The translations under genes and the position numbers were made by a program. The notes below the pieces were generated by a model that was given only the letters and a program-made list of their open reading frames with translations, had not been told where the DNA came from and ran no database searches. From NCBI GenBank assembly GCA_019671005.1, contig CM033715.1:3410001-3474000 (forward strand): a stretch of DNA of 64,000 nt, in the 5' to 3' direction. Origin of the DNA: Hibiscus mutabilis. Taxonomy: Eukaryota; Streptophyta; Magnoliopsida; Malvales; Malvaceae. Positions 22,172-34,549 of this stretch are shown here, piece after piece. The stretch's first letter is position 1; every line of letters starts with the position of its first letter.

Positions 22172-23489
22172 TGTAGCGATGTCCCTTTTAATTTTCATCG
22201 CTAAAATAAAAACGATTGTGTTTTCGAAGGATTTTTGAAAGGTGTTTGGATATAAAATATTTATTCCGTGGGGTTTACAAAAACCTCAAAAAAAATGGAG
22301 TCGCCACCGGCCATTTAGGTAGGCCGGACACCATAAAACCAGAGATTCAAAAAGACAGGGTTCGGGAGTCGGTTATGGATGGGGAAAGATTAGCACCCCA
22401 CACCGCCCAAAATTGGTACTTTAATAATTACCGCTTTATTAATATTGGATTTTCCGGATTAGAGTGACGATTATTTTAAAATTCAGTCATAATTGCGAAT
22501 TAATTTTAAGGGTCCCGTTATCCGAGAGTAAACGCCCAACCACTATCACTACGCCTGATACTGGCCCCGTTTACGCTCGGATAAAAGGACACCGCATTAA
22601 CAATTTATATATCATATGCAATCTTAGTGGTAAAAATATAAAACATGGCAAAATATTTAAATGCAATAAATATTGACATAATGAATACTAATCTAACATA
22701 AATGATATACTAGACTAAAACATGCATATAAACATATTAATCTAACTCATAAATAAAAACATATCTAGCATAAACAAAATACTAATATTCATAAATATTA
22801 ATCTAACATAAAAACAAATTCATAAAATACTATTCTAAAACATACATACATAAATATTAATCTGACTCATAAATAAAAACATATCTAACATAAATAAAAT
22901 ATTAATATAAAACACAAATTTAAAACATATTAAATATTAATCTAAAACATAAACATAAAAAATAAGACTACCATTTTAAAATAACTAATACTTCATTAAT
23001 TTATAAAAATTACAACACTAATAAAAAGGGAAGAAAATATACCTAACTAGGAGCTCGAATAACGAACCCTGACTGCACCCCACCGAGATCTACCGCGACC
23101 CCTACAAAAATATTAACTAGATCGGACCTAAAATAGGACCCCGATCGAATGTTGGATCGAACCAACTGGGGTCGAGGGCACTGCCCCCAACCCCGGCCAG
23201 CCTTGCGGCCGGCCATGCCCCACGATTTGGGGTGCCAATTCATTTGGCAATTTGGCCTCAATTTTTCCTTCAATTGGCCGTCCCCTTACTCTCCAAATGG
23301 GGTGCCTATTTATAGGCAAATGAGATGGAATTGTGGGTGACGTGGAGCACCCTGCTCCACGCAAATTTCCTTCTTTTTTTTATATATTAATTATTATTTT
23401 TTTTATTTTTTTGCCTTTTTTATATATATAATTTTAATATTATAATAACACTAATAACACTAAAACCCGGTCAAAAATGAGTGATTACA
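22172..23489 (-). repeat. 5' LTR of Tat element 1
   Basis: 1318 bp, collinear with 11971-13293 with a few tens of differences by eye. The TATA box at 23305-23316, read on minus as CCTATAAATAGG, would place the transcript start near 23280, with RNA running toward lower coordinates. TSD catgt follows at 23490-23494. Confidence 0.92.
23305..23316 (-). promoter_or_regulatory. LTR TATA box, element 1
   Basis: CCTATAAATAGG on minus (a near-palindrome) in the 5' LTR, upstream of the expected R region; also present in the other LTR. Confidence 0.6.
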
Positions 23490-23619
23490 CATGTGAAATT
23501 ATATAAACCAAACACCGTAAATTACGAAAATTGAATTTTAGAATTCAAACTACATGAAATAAACACACTTAAAATTGAACTGAGGCACGTTGCTGAAGAG
23601 TTTATGTCAGACCACTGAT

Positions 23620-23811
23620 TTTCAGCTGAGGAGAATCTGAAATATCCAGTTAACTAGTTCAAAGAATTCCCGCTATATTTGTTCCTTACTGGGGAAAACT
23701 ATTCAGGTAAACTTTCTTTACTCTGCTTTGCTTAGTTTTTGTAAAGCGTAATTGTTTTATGTTAAATGCAAAATAAAATTGCAGGTCACTATGTACAACA
23801 GTCAACAGCTC
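23620..23811 (+). pseudogene. Serine carboxypeptidase-like relic, catalytic-Ser block
   Basis: The plus strand reads EENLKYPVN, stop, FKEFPLYLFLTGENYSG, then a GT donor at ~23706, an AG acceptor at ~23784, and HYVQQSTAQSS. This is the carboxypeptidase 'NWF..FP......GESYAG/HYVPQ' block with its typical phase-1 intron at the Gly codon. Two lesions are diagnostic of decay: the Trp before Phe is TAG, and the nucleophile Ser of GESYAG is Asn. It continues the relic at 10690-11010; the intervening DNA is mostly Tat element 1. A product is not possible. Confidence 0.65.
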
Positions 23812-23929
23812 AAAGCTCTTGCAGTTAATCTCGCATTGTTTACAAACTGTTGTCAGCTTTATGTTACTTTGAGACTGAGAAATCAGTTTTGAAAGCACTG
23901 AGTTTCTTTGGTGAACTGCTCATACCGAG

Positions 23930-24988
23930 AAAGACGGTATGTAGTCTCCCCGGGTACATAAAAGAATTGATTCATCAGAATCTATCCAAAGATACACAAA
24001 TAAGCTGAATAAAAGAGTGAGTTCGATGATCCGATTTTACCCCCTTTGTACATCAACAAGTTCATTAGGGTAGTCAGACAAAAGACGGTTAAATTTAAAA
24101 TAAATATAAAAATAATTAAAGTAACAAGATTACAGTAATTAGAAATTTGAAATAAACTGAAAACACAGATTCGAAATAACCAAATTCAGTTGCTGAGGCC
24201 TGCTAGGAACGCAGTTTCCTTAAGACATATTCGACCGCTCTTCGGTACTAGAGGTTGTCGGTCGTCGGTCTCCCAAGATACAACATCGGGTGATTATCTT
24301 CAGCAGCACCACTGAGAAATCACGAACGTACTCGAGCCTACGACTGTCACTAGAAAACTATGCAAGTTTGGGAGAGAAAACGTTTTGAATTGTGTGTTAA
24401 AACCTGAAAAATACTCATGTATTTATAGGAGAATTAGGTTAAACATGAGAAACATTATTCTGATTTTACCCCTAATCGGATAATTGAATGGGCTGCAAGC
24501 AAAATTTCCGAATATATATCCCTTAATTTTTGGGATAATATGCTATTCAAAAGGAAAAAAATTAGTTCGACGTGGTAAAATATACACAAATCCACATAGG
24601 GCCCGACCGGTCTGGACATCCGCGTCGCTCATGTCGTGCAGGTGAGCCCCAACCTAATGGGATTGGATTCACACCCCCTGCACGTGAGGCACAATTTCCT
24701 TCCAAGTCATTCAATGACCACAAGTAGGGTAAGTGTATATAAACACTTCTCAATCCATTTATCCCATCCATGTGGGATATGGGGGTTCCATTTCCTTTTC
24801 TAATTCACAACCTCCTTACTTTGACCATCAATTTCTCATTCATTATTCAACCATTTTGAGCATATGAGATATTGTTGTAAAGGTCTCATGTAGTAGAATA
24901 AGTTATAATCGAATCCTTATTCGAATCTCCATCTTTACTCATTCGAATTATGGCTCAAAGTTACCATGTTTTCACGTTTTTCCAACAA
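23930..24988 (-). repeat. Copia-type LTR (3' LTR of remnant), approximate
   Basis: On minus the sequence starts TGTTGGAAAAACGTGAAAAC at 24988, directly after a polypurine tract CATGTGGGGGATT (about 24990-25002). It contains a TATA box (CCTATAAATA, 24420-24429) followed by a transcribed-looking region. The far end could not be fixed, and no second LTR is visible, so this is a 5'-truncated element. Confidence 0.55.
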
Positions 24989-26660
24989 TCCCCCACATGA
25001 ATGAAATTGATACATTTTAGCAAAACATTTTGACTCGATGTGGTGATAGTTTCTACGATTGATAGTTGCATAGGATAGGTAGGTGTCCACCTTTGACCCT
25101 TCCCTTGTGAAAGTATATTTATTTTACTGGCTGCCTAGTAGACGTGATGTCCTTGAACTGTTCTGTCGTTTGTGTAAACGATGATATACTCCACACAACT
25201 ACCTTTCTGGCACGAGTTTAGTTCTCATGGTTATATCCATATGGCCGTGGACATCGCCTGGTTCTGCGAGAGTTTGAGAGAACTATGCCCTAATAGTCTC
25301 TTTGAAGCGGCCCCCACTTCACTCTTACATAGGTAACTTATATTGCTCGGCTTCATCGATGCACACAATGGTCATTAAAAGCATTGCTTAGCCTGTTCCG
25401 TTTTTAGTCACTTTTTACATCATAGGAATAGGCTTGGGAGAGTAACCCCCCACATTGACCGCACAAGGTCTATGTGATTAAGTTGTCCCTTTGAACCTAG
25501 ATCTTGGGATCTCCAGTCAACTAGGTAGGGTTTTCCTTCTCATAGCGCCTTAAATTTTCATAGGCTTTAGTTTCTTTCCTTTCGATGTTTTTGCAACTTG
25601 ATCTCGGTTTAACCCTTTGGTTAGTAGATCTGCAACGTTATCCTTTGATCTGACATAATCAACATAGATAACCCCATTTGAGATCAGTCATTTAATTGAG
25701 TTCTGGCTATACCAGAATCATCCTTGTCAAATTTCTTAAGAATTTGTCCACATAATGTGACTGGGTCAACATGAGACCTTCAGATAACCATTTGATTTGG
25801 AAGCCCAAAATCAGCTGTTTCATTCTCATATTTTCCATGACATTGGTATGTTTTACCATTTCATAACAATGAGCATGTCATCAACATAGGATCATGTATC
25901 CTAATGCGTACTTTTGTCACACTTTTATTTGTTATCATGACAATGTTTTCGTTTCAACCTTTTGTTGAACGTACGAACTATTTTTTCATTGATAGTCTCC
26001 AAAGTTCGTTTCATTAAACTTGGACCAACTTCCCTAAATATTTAGGAAATATATTTTAAAGAATGAGACATTCTTGTGAATCTATTTTTACACAATAAAT
26101 TGATATCCGTTACATAGTCAATAAAAATATAGTCCACTTATTTTCATTTACTTTGGTAATGGGAATATTACCTTTGCAAGACACCCCACATTTTTTTATG
26201 TAGTTGTAGGAAGGTTTAATTTCCTTCCATAACTCATATGGTGTCTAATTAGTTGATAGAACAATTTCCCCCACATGTTAGACACATTTTGAAGTTTCAA
26301 TTCTTATCTTCGAAATCATTGTACCCTTTGATGTTGTGACGTTACTCTCATAGAGTTTCCCCCAAATTAATCAATTTATTAATTTTGGGTTTCAACATCT
26401 TACTCATAGAGAACAATTTTTCTATAGTATATTTGCTCTTAAGCAAATACATTAGTTTGTTCTATCATGAAGGTAACAAACTTCCTTCAAACAATTGTTC
26501 ACCATATCAATTGTTATGACCAAATTTGTCACAACATTGATCTCGTTTGGAAGTCTGTAGTCCGAGGACTTGTTCCCTATCTTATGGCATCTGAAGCATT
26601 TCTCATTTAGCTTCTTGAACATACCGCTTATGAATTCTATTCTTGAATTCATTCCAAGTA
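24989..26660 (-). pseudogene. Copia-type gag-pol remnant with internal deletions
   Basis: Read on minus from high to low coordinates: a damaged zinc knuckle (CFRCHKIGNKSSDY near 26570-26610, His and last Cys replaced), an integrase tail TPYELWKEIKPSYNYIKK (~26210-26260), a reverse-transcriptase piece ILKKFDKDDSGIART (~25700-25750), and the end of RNase H GVIYVDYVRSKDNVADLLTK (~25610-25680). These are in Copia order (gag, integrase, RT, RNase H), followed by a noncoding stretch and the polypurine tract at ~25000. Most of pol is missing and stops are common. Confidence 0.75.
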
Positions 26661-29600
26661 TGAATGATTAATTAAAATCACAACAATTTGAAATCTTTCA
26701 TTTATGGTCCAACGACCCTCACAATTCTTTAGCCGTTTTTAAACATTGTACACTTCATAACATGCATCAAAATAGGCTTTAAGAATTTAATTTTAACAAA
26801 AATAAATCTACCGATTTCTCTCCAAAAATTGAATCATTTTAGATTCCCACGAATATAACCTCAATGGTTTATTTTCTTTAATAAGTTAGAATCAATACAT
26901 TATTTCTAACATAGAAATAAATTCAATGATTTATTTCATTTGTTATATCTTCTGTTCAACGTTAGGATTAGTAGCACTAAAACCCAAAACAGAGATATCA
27001 AGGCAACCCGATCAAAAAGAAATAATCCTTTGATTTTAATTACGTTGATTCTCGTTTGGAATATCACGTAAACCCGTTAAAACGACGATGATTAAATCCC
27101 GAAACGAATTATTTACGAGATCTTTGTTTCCAAAACAAATCACGAAATTTCTCATGGTTATCCTACACTTTTTTTCACAACCAAAAAATTGCCTTTAACT
27201 ATAATTATATTATAATATTATTACGAAAATAATATCATAATTTATGGTATTATTACAATTTTTCCTTTTTTCGTGATCCATCTCCCATTGAGGATCATTT
27301 TTCTTGGCAACAAAACCCTTTTTTGTTCTTAAAATAAGAAAGAAACAAATCCGGAATCAATAATGATTCCAATAAACCGAAACTCAATTTCGTTTGTTTC
27401 CGATTTTGTTTTCCACAAAATCTGTAACCTCAGTTACTTTCAACGATAATTTCTGTAATACAGATTTGTCATGTTTATTTTTTAGATCTAAGCAAATCTA
27501 TTAAAACGGCAGGATAATTCCTGAAACATGTGAAAACAGTCTCTTTATCTACGAACACAACATGCACAAGTAAGGGTTGCGTAGCATTTATCTCGGAGGA
27601 ATCCCAATTAAGTTCAGTAAAACTATATGTTGCAAATGTTAATCTTTGATCGTTCTTGGTATGTGTCGAAGATAGGATACATCGATACCCAAGTTCAAGA
27701 TGCACTCCATGCAAACACAAACTCATTCTTCCTATATATAATGTGTGAACATATGCTGTTACTATTGCAGGCCTGAATATCAAAGATAACTTAGGAATCA
27801 ATATCATACCCATTCTGTTGAAACTTCCCAGAAGCAGGTAAGTCAAGTCTTTGATTTGATAGTTTCTTTCAAGCTCCATTAGCCTAACACCCATCGGGCT
27901 GGGTTGCAATAATAGCATAAACAAGAATTGCCTTTTTTTTACTCAGGTTCTTTAAGGTTAATCACCTTCAGGTGCAAAAGAGATTCAAACCCATAACATA
28001 TCTGAGTGCACCTGAGGGGCTTGTAAGTCATGACACATTGACTGAAAAGTTGAGCTATTTCATCAAGATTCAAAAATCCTATTAGCACAAACAAGATGAA
28101 CTTTGTGCCATGCAGGTATGCAACATGTATAACTTAAGAAGATGAACTTCAATTATAGGAATTCTAATTCTTATGGTCATAAAACCATATTGGTGGGATT
28201 TGGCCAAGCAAGGAATGAAAATTAGAGGTGCAGCACATGAACACTTGCCCTTCACTCTGTCCTGGAACAATCAAAATCCCAAGTTGATTAATTAACACTA
28301 ATCTTGAATTCGATCCAAGACAAAATACTTTTTTTTCTTATTTGGTTTTATTTCAGCAACCAAGAAATACAAAAGACTTGCAGCGAAAGCTAGGCCTTGG
28401 CATGGGTCAAAGAATATCTAGAAGACAATGGTTGGGCTGCGTGGGATTGCTTTTCTAGTCAATGGAGTGCAACACCTTGACTGCTACTGGTACCGGTACA
28501 CACCTTTAAATTACTCTTCATTTTCATTCTTAGATGAGACTTTCAAATTTTAAGGTTTTTTCTATTAATATTCAAATTTAGATATTGAGAGAAATTAAAT
28601 TTGCTAGCAAGATATTCGAATCCAACCCCTTCAAGAAATGATGTAATCTTTAGGAAAAAATAACTTTTTATCATTAATCAATGTGCTTTGATTTGCTCTT
28701 GGCTTAAGTCATGGTCATCTTTCAAATTAATTGACCAGGGAAATCTTTCATTACCTTTTCTATTCAGGTCCAAAGATATTACATTACATTTTGTTTAATT
28801 TTGATCAAGATTTCTATTATAATTTCATATTCTTCATTCGTATTTATAATCTTGAGTTTAACCTTTTTTCTATTTACTTCATCAAATAATTTAATACTTT
28901 TGAAAAATATAACATGATTTTTTAAACAATCATAAGCTTTCGAGTAACATGTGAATTTATTATCATTGAATGGATTTTCACGTAACTTTTAACTCTTTGA
29001 TCAAACAACAAAATATCATTCACATCGTAACTTTTACAACATCAATAACTAATATTATCAATTTAGACTTATTAATAATAGAAGAATCTAACATAATCAG
29101 TAGACGGTAACCATGGGCATTAAAAATATCAACAAAAAAACAAATTAAAGTATCTAGTCACAAATTGAATTATAATAATATGAACTAAATTCATAAATTG
29201 ACCTAGAAAATACAATAGGGAAGAGAAACTCGTAATAACGTGGACAGAGAAAGAAAATCCCAAGGTGGGTTCTTGAAATATGTATATTTATATAAAGAAA
29301 AAGTAAAACTTTTGGAAAGAATTAGCCCAAGATCTTGTATTATATGAAAATAAAGCTATCGATGACAGCGAAAATGATCCAATATGTTTATCAACTTGGT
29401 ATATATTTTCCCTATATTTATATATGGTGAGATCCAGAATTAATTTACATAGAAAAAGAAAAAGAAAATACATAGTTTCCAACCACTTAAATCAGCATCC
29501 ATTGACTTCACTTTTATGATAATAACAAGTTGATTAAGAATCTTAATGAGGTTGATCAATATTAAATTCTTCCACTTTGATAGGTTTATGGTATTCATAA

Positions 29601-30329
29601 ACACTGTTAAATTATTATAAGATAATGACAATTTTTTTTTATAGAAAATCTGATGTTGGTATGACTATGACTTGATCCAACAAATTTGATGAAGCCTACG
29701 GCTGCTGTAATATAAAAATTAGGGAGACCAAAGTTTTCGTTAAAGACAAATTTTCCTTAAGTCTTGCTTGACTAAAAAAAACTTATCTTATCCTCTTGTA
29801 AAGAATCAAAAGAAGAACAATTTTAAACTACTTGTTTAGTTTTACAAATTTGTCTATTACGATAATCAATCCGATTAGTCGTATTAATAACGATTATTTC
29901 ATTAATCATCGCTTTCATAGCCGTTATTAGTTTATTACTGAATTGCTCCAAAAATTCTTAGGTTATACGATAACCAACAAAGAAATGGTCCTTATTGCCA
30001 TGCAAAATTAACAAATCCTTTTGTATCCATCATGTCTATGTTTGAAGGTGGCTTAAAGATTTAAGGGATTATGTGTAATTTAATAAAATATGACCCTTAA
30101 TTTAAAAAAATACTATAGATATTTATTGACTTGTTATATATTTACGCCATAGACTCACTTTCGAATAAAAAATAAATCTAACAAAACTCAAAATTTATAG
30201 AGTACAACTTCATTTTGCTTCTCATATGCTTTATTACTAATTCATAATTAATCTTTTATTTTTCTTTTACAAGTAATTAATTTAAGTTATTTTGAGACCT
30301 CATTTTATTGGAAGCCATATATAATGTTC
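26661..30329. other. Long stretch with no recognised gene
   Basis: A/T-rich DNA. The largest open frame (27475-27924, minus, 149 codons) has no motif I recognise and no splice context. 26900-27470 may be the degraded 5' part of the Copia remnant. Nothing else could be supported. Confidence 0.45.
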
Positions 30330-30334
30330 TTAAC

Positions 30335-32191
30335 TGTTGTCACTGATTTTTAGCCTGACATAAAAAAACAAGGAAAGAGATCGCATCAAATATGAAAAAA
30401 GGGGAAACAAATCCCAAATAAATGCAAATCGGATCAAAGTCAAAGGGAAATCTGAATCATTCAAGTAAGGCAAGGAATCGAGCATAATCATAACAAACAT
30501 GGAAAGATAAGGATTCCTCACTATGGACTTATGACAAATTTTCGATAGGATCCAAGCATTTTCAGGCCAAGATGTCTTCTTAAGTATTGACCGTCTTTCA
30601 GTTACCTTTCCAACGCATCTTCAAACGCCTCAATCGGACATCAGGAGCTCAAGATATGCTCATTTTGCTGAAGACAACACGTGCAAAAAATGGATCCGCA
30701 AATTGAATACGAAAATTAGGGGAAAATCATCCCAAATCGCAGCAAATCAAATAAAAAAGGGAAGCTCAAATCTGAATCAAGAAAATATGGAAGGAAGATC
30801 AACCGGATTTTAGGGATTTGAATTCTGTTTTTTTTTTTTGGCAACCAAAAAGCCTATATAAACACCCCTCTTCCTTTGTAATTGACACAACACACAATCA
30901 GCACCACCACTACTACAAATATTTGAAAAGAGTTCGGATTGGGCACCGAGATTGTAAGGAAAAACTTTCGAATCAGCAACGTTGTAATCGGAAATATTGG
31001 AATAACAAACAAGCTTTTCTCGGTATTGTATTCTTTCTTTCCCTTTTGACTATTTGTTCTTTTTTTAAAATTATTCTGAATCTAACATGTAAAAAGGATT
31101 GATGCTTACCTTTGTTTAGAATTATCGTTGTTGAAAACCGGTTTCAAATTTTCGATTGGATTTAAAGGGGTTTTCTTGTGTTTTGTTTGAAAAATAATAA
31201 AAAATATTTAAAGTCACCGCCGTCAAACGGCGGTCGGCGCCGGTAGAAGGCGGCCGGCACGGTGGCTTGACCCCGGTGTTCTTTATTCTTGAAGAACACT
31301 TGAAAAAGAGGGTTTTTTGACCCAACTTTGTTGAAAAGTTAAAGTAAAAGGTGTTTCAAATTGATTTTATACTCAAGGCATAATGGGCTAATTCACCTCA
31401 TTAAATCCCTCCGCCCAATTCTTTTTTATTTCGCGAGTAACTCAGTTTACAAGTCTTTCAATTTGGTCATTGTTTCCTTTTAAATTTGGCCTCCAGTTTT
31501 GTTTTGTTCTTAATTCGGTCACTATTTGTTTAATTTGCTTTAATTTTTTTATTAATAAATTCTTTTTTACTTTTTTAAAAATGATTTATAACATGTCTTT
31601 TATAAAATCGGCTCATATATAAAAAGTATCCCCTCATTTAATTTTAATAAAACTAGCCTATTTTAATAATTGTGTTTTTCTTTTTTGTTTTGTTGTTTGT
31701 TTATTTACGCTTATTCATTTAATTTGTTATCCTTGTTTTTAGATTAATTTAATACATTCATTGTTGTAATGTTTAATATATAATAAATGTGGTGCCTTAC
31801 TAAACGGGAATGACGGGTTAGCGCTAAAAGTGTTGGCAGTGATTGAAGTTCATTTTTCGAATAGAAATGTCGTTAAATTGGAATTAAATTCATAAATGGA
31901 CAATAATTTTAAGCTTTACGTGAATTCGCAAAATCTGACATCAAAACATTTCGTAATCAGCTAGGTACCAATTTTTTGGCGTTGTGGGGGTGCTAACCCT
32001 TTCCCACGTGTAATCGACTCCCGAATCCGTTTTTTGTGTTTTTGCATACCAAAATCATTGTTTTAATAAAATAAAAGGATTTTATTAAAATGGCCCATTT
32101 TTAGGTGATCCAATCACACCTTTTAAAAGATTGGTGGCGACTCTGTTGTTTTTATTTTAAAAAGTCGGGCCCTCGAAAAAGGGTTGTGACA
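30335..32191 (+). repeat. 5' LTR of Tat element 2
   Basis: TG...CA bounded. A TATATAAA box lies at 30855-30862, consistent with plus-strand transcription. Its last ~110 bp include 'gtgatccaatcacacc' and the gagtcgcc-like G+C-rich end typical of this group. Confidence 0.9.
30855..30862 (+). promoter_or_regulatory. LTR TATA box, element 2
   Basis: TATATAAA, repeated at 37986-37993 in the 3' LTR. Confidence 0.55.
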
Positions 32192-32690
32192 GCTTTGCGA
32201 CTCCAGTGGGGAAATTTTTTGTTTTTACAAAAAAAAGAGTCAAGCCACAAGTCGATTACATCTTTTTTTAATGTCGGAATTTGTGAACTCACGTAAAGCT
32301 TAACTTAATTGTCCGTCTATAAATTTAATTTCATTTTACGCATTTAAAACTTAATTCCAAGCTCTAAACCCGAGCTTTATCTCGTTCGTTTAAGTGGGGG
32401 AAAATGTTATTGCTCTCGTGGGAATACTGATTCTCCGTATGGGCCTAGTAAGTACCTCTGGGACTCACGCTCTATGTCTTCGTGTGGATATTGATCCTCC
32501 GTATGGGCATAGGAATGAGTCCCCCTGAGTTGAACCTGATTCGTTTGAAGCCTATAATAGGTGAGAATCAGGGGCCTTGCTACCTTTAGTAGGGGACATA
32601 GAGGATAATTCGGGAACCCTTTTAGAACCGAGCCTTTGTATAATCTAGAAACCCACCCCATTAGAGTCATGTAGAAAACCTAGTTTTAGA
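32192..32690 (+). promoter_or_regulatory. Primer site and conserved leader of element 2
   Basis: TTTGCGACTCCAGTGGGGA at 32194-32212 matches the element 1 primer site in position and mostly in sequence. At 32272-32342 there is an inverted copy of LTR segment 31871-31940 (both contain an AAGCTTTACGTGA-like core). The block 32385-32690 is strongly similar to 21690-22005 of element 1, including 'ccgtatgggcctag', 'gtccccctga' and 'ggggccttgctacc' read in the element's sense. Confidence 0.75.
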
Positions 32691-33542
32691 GTTCGGTCAA
32701 AATTATTCTGTAGGAATAATCCGTGGAGACATGTCCAGAAGTGTTGGAATGTGTTGCCCAGTTACTATTCGTACAAGGGAATTATTTTGGACCTTTTGTG
32801 TTTATTTATATTCTTTTAAGTGTACTAATCCTTTCTTTCTTGTTTTGTTGTTTTGCAAATTCGTTTGTTGCATGCATCACATATCTAAAAAGGGTCGATT
32901 CTAAAACATGTTACTCAAGTAGAAAATAGTTTTTCGCAAAGGATAAAAGATTCCTTCGAAAAGAAGAGAATGATATGAGTACACATCATTGGTCTAAGGT
33001 CAACAAGCGGATACATGGAGAACATCGTTCAAGAATGAGAGAAAAAGATATTGGTCCTCGAAAATACCAATAAAAGAGGCAATGACTATTGGTTTACCCA
33101 TCTTAGGGACAATGCCATGAGATTCTAGAAGCATGACAAGTTTGACAAGAGTGTCATGACTCAAGACCAGGATGTAGCCAGGCATGTAACGATCTTGATT
33201 AAAGAATCTTCAGCCATGCGCCAGTATGCTAGCTTAACTGACGAAATGGGCCCAAGACTTATGTGGCTAATCGAAGAGATGAAAGAGCGGGGTACTTGAG
33301 CTAAGATGTACTCGTGATATAATTCGGAATCTTTTGCAATGAGGAACTTCGACATCCAATGAAAAACTGTTTCTAGAGTAATACCTCAATGGAATCGATG
33401 TCCCTTCACCTGCATTCATGCATCTTTTTGTTTTGTTGTTTGTCTTCATTAGTTTTTATTAATGATCATTGCATGTATACTCACATAATAAAAAGATTAA
33501 TTATGGCAAAGTTTTTTCTATTAGCAAGATTCTACTCGATCT

Positions 33543-34546
33543 ATGACTACGAAAGAAAGGTTGACAACTCTAGAAATAAACTACAAGGGTTCCCAAGATC
33601 GGCTCGATAAATTAGAAAAAGTCTTAAAGGAAGAAATTGCATAAACTCAAAAAAGCACCGTCAGCCAGATAGCGACTACGTTGGGATTTAGAGACCCAGA
33701 AAGAGGAAAGGCAGTTGAAGCCGTTGATACTTCATCGCCCCAACCTGAGATGACCACACAGATATTTCCACTAAATGGGAGGTCCAAGATCCACATAACA
33801 GAAAGCTCAGCCCGTTTTCCAGTAAAGTCTGGAATAAATCATGGGGAGAACCAAGGCATCGAGGTTCTCAATAAGTCAACCGACAAGGCTAGGATGAATG
33901 AGAGGTTGGAAGATCGCTATGACATGTCGAAGAGATCATCATAGCCCTACAAGAATGAAATATCTATGGTGATGTAGACTCTAGAGAGTTGAGTCTAGTG
34001 TCTAACTTGGTGGTACCTCCAAAATTCAAAGCTCCCGATTTCGAGAAGTATGACGATACCACTTGCCCCAGGGCACACTTGACCATGTACTATCAAAAAA
34101 TGGCATCGTACTTCGAAAATAAGAAACTACTCGTCCACTGTTTCCAAGATAGTTTATCAAGGTCTGCTACCCGATGGTATACCCAATTAACTCAATTCAA
34201 TATACGTAGTTGGAGAGATCTGTCAAGAGTTTTTCTCATACAATACGAGCATGTGACGAACATGGCCCCAAGAAGGATTTTACTACAGGATATGGAACAA
34301 GGACTATACGAGAGCTTTCTCCAGTATGCCCAGAGGTGACGAGATGTGGCAGCCCAAGTACAACCTCCATTGTTGGAAAATGAGGTTACTCCAATGTTTG
34401 TGGAAACCTTAAATGGTACCTTCTACGACCATATGTTAAACTATGCCACTAAGGGTTTCACAGACATGGTCATGAGCGAAGAGTTGATATTGGCGGCCAT
34501 CAAAAGTGGGAGATTCAAGGAAGGAGAACATGACAAACGCTTATAA
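33543..34546 (+). pseudogene. gag of Tat element 2 (interrupted)
   Basis: The N-terminal part at 33543-33644 has coiled-coil character (LTTLEINYKGS, DRLDKLEKVLKEE) and ends in TAA. The conserved gag domain at 33989-34339 reads VVPPKFKAPDFEKYDDTTCP, FQDSLSRSATRWYTQL, SWRDLSRVFLIQYEHV and ESFLQYAQR; it ends at TGA (34337-34339), where the family has Trp. The same frame resumes at once with RDVAAQVQPPLLENEVTP up to 34546. Gag forms the virus-like particle; here several stops make it non-functional, unless the single TGA is bypassed. No zinc knuckle was seen after it. Confidence 0.8.
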
Positions 34547-34549
34547 CCC

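Larger units (their letters stand above)
11971..23489 (-). mobile_element. Full-length Tat-lineage Ty3/Gypsy LTR retrotransposon (element 1), TSD catgt
   Basis: LTRs at 11971-13293 and 22172-23489 share TGTAGCGATG...TGATTACA ends, and the whole element is flanked by catgt (11966-11970 and 23490-23494). Coding remnants read on minus, so the right LTR is the 5' LTR. Order along the element: primer site (22152-22169), leader, gag remnant, a long noncoding block with hairpins, RNase H of reverse transcriptase, a second RNase H-like domain, integrase, a tandem-repeat 3' region, polypurine tract (13294-13308). The extra RNase H and the 3' tandem repeats are known Tat/Ogre traits. The reverse-transcriptase core and protease were not found. 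LTR identity is about 98% by eye although pol is dead, implying recent movement in trans. Confidence 0.9.

Noticed and set aside
27475..27924. 149-codon minus-strand open frame
   Set aside because: No recognisable motif, no convincing start context or splice partners, in A/T-rich repeat-derived DNA; probably chance.
32407..32670. Antisense frame resembling that at 21701-21904
   Set aside because: Conserved between two elements, but substitutions are not biased to third positions; treated as conserved noncoding leader instead of a gene.
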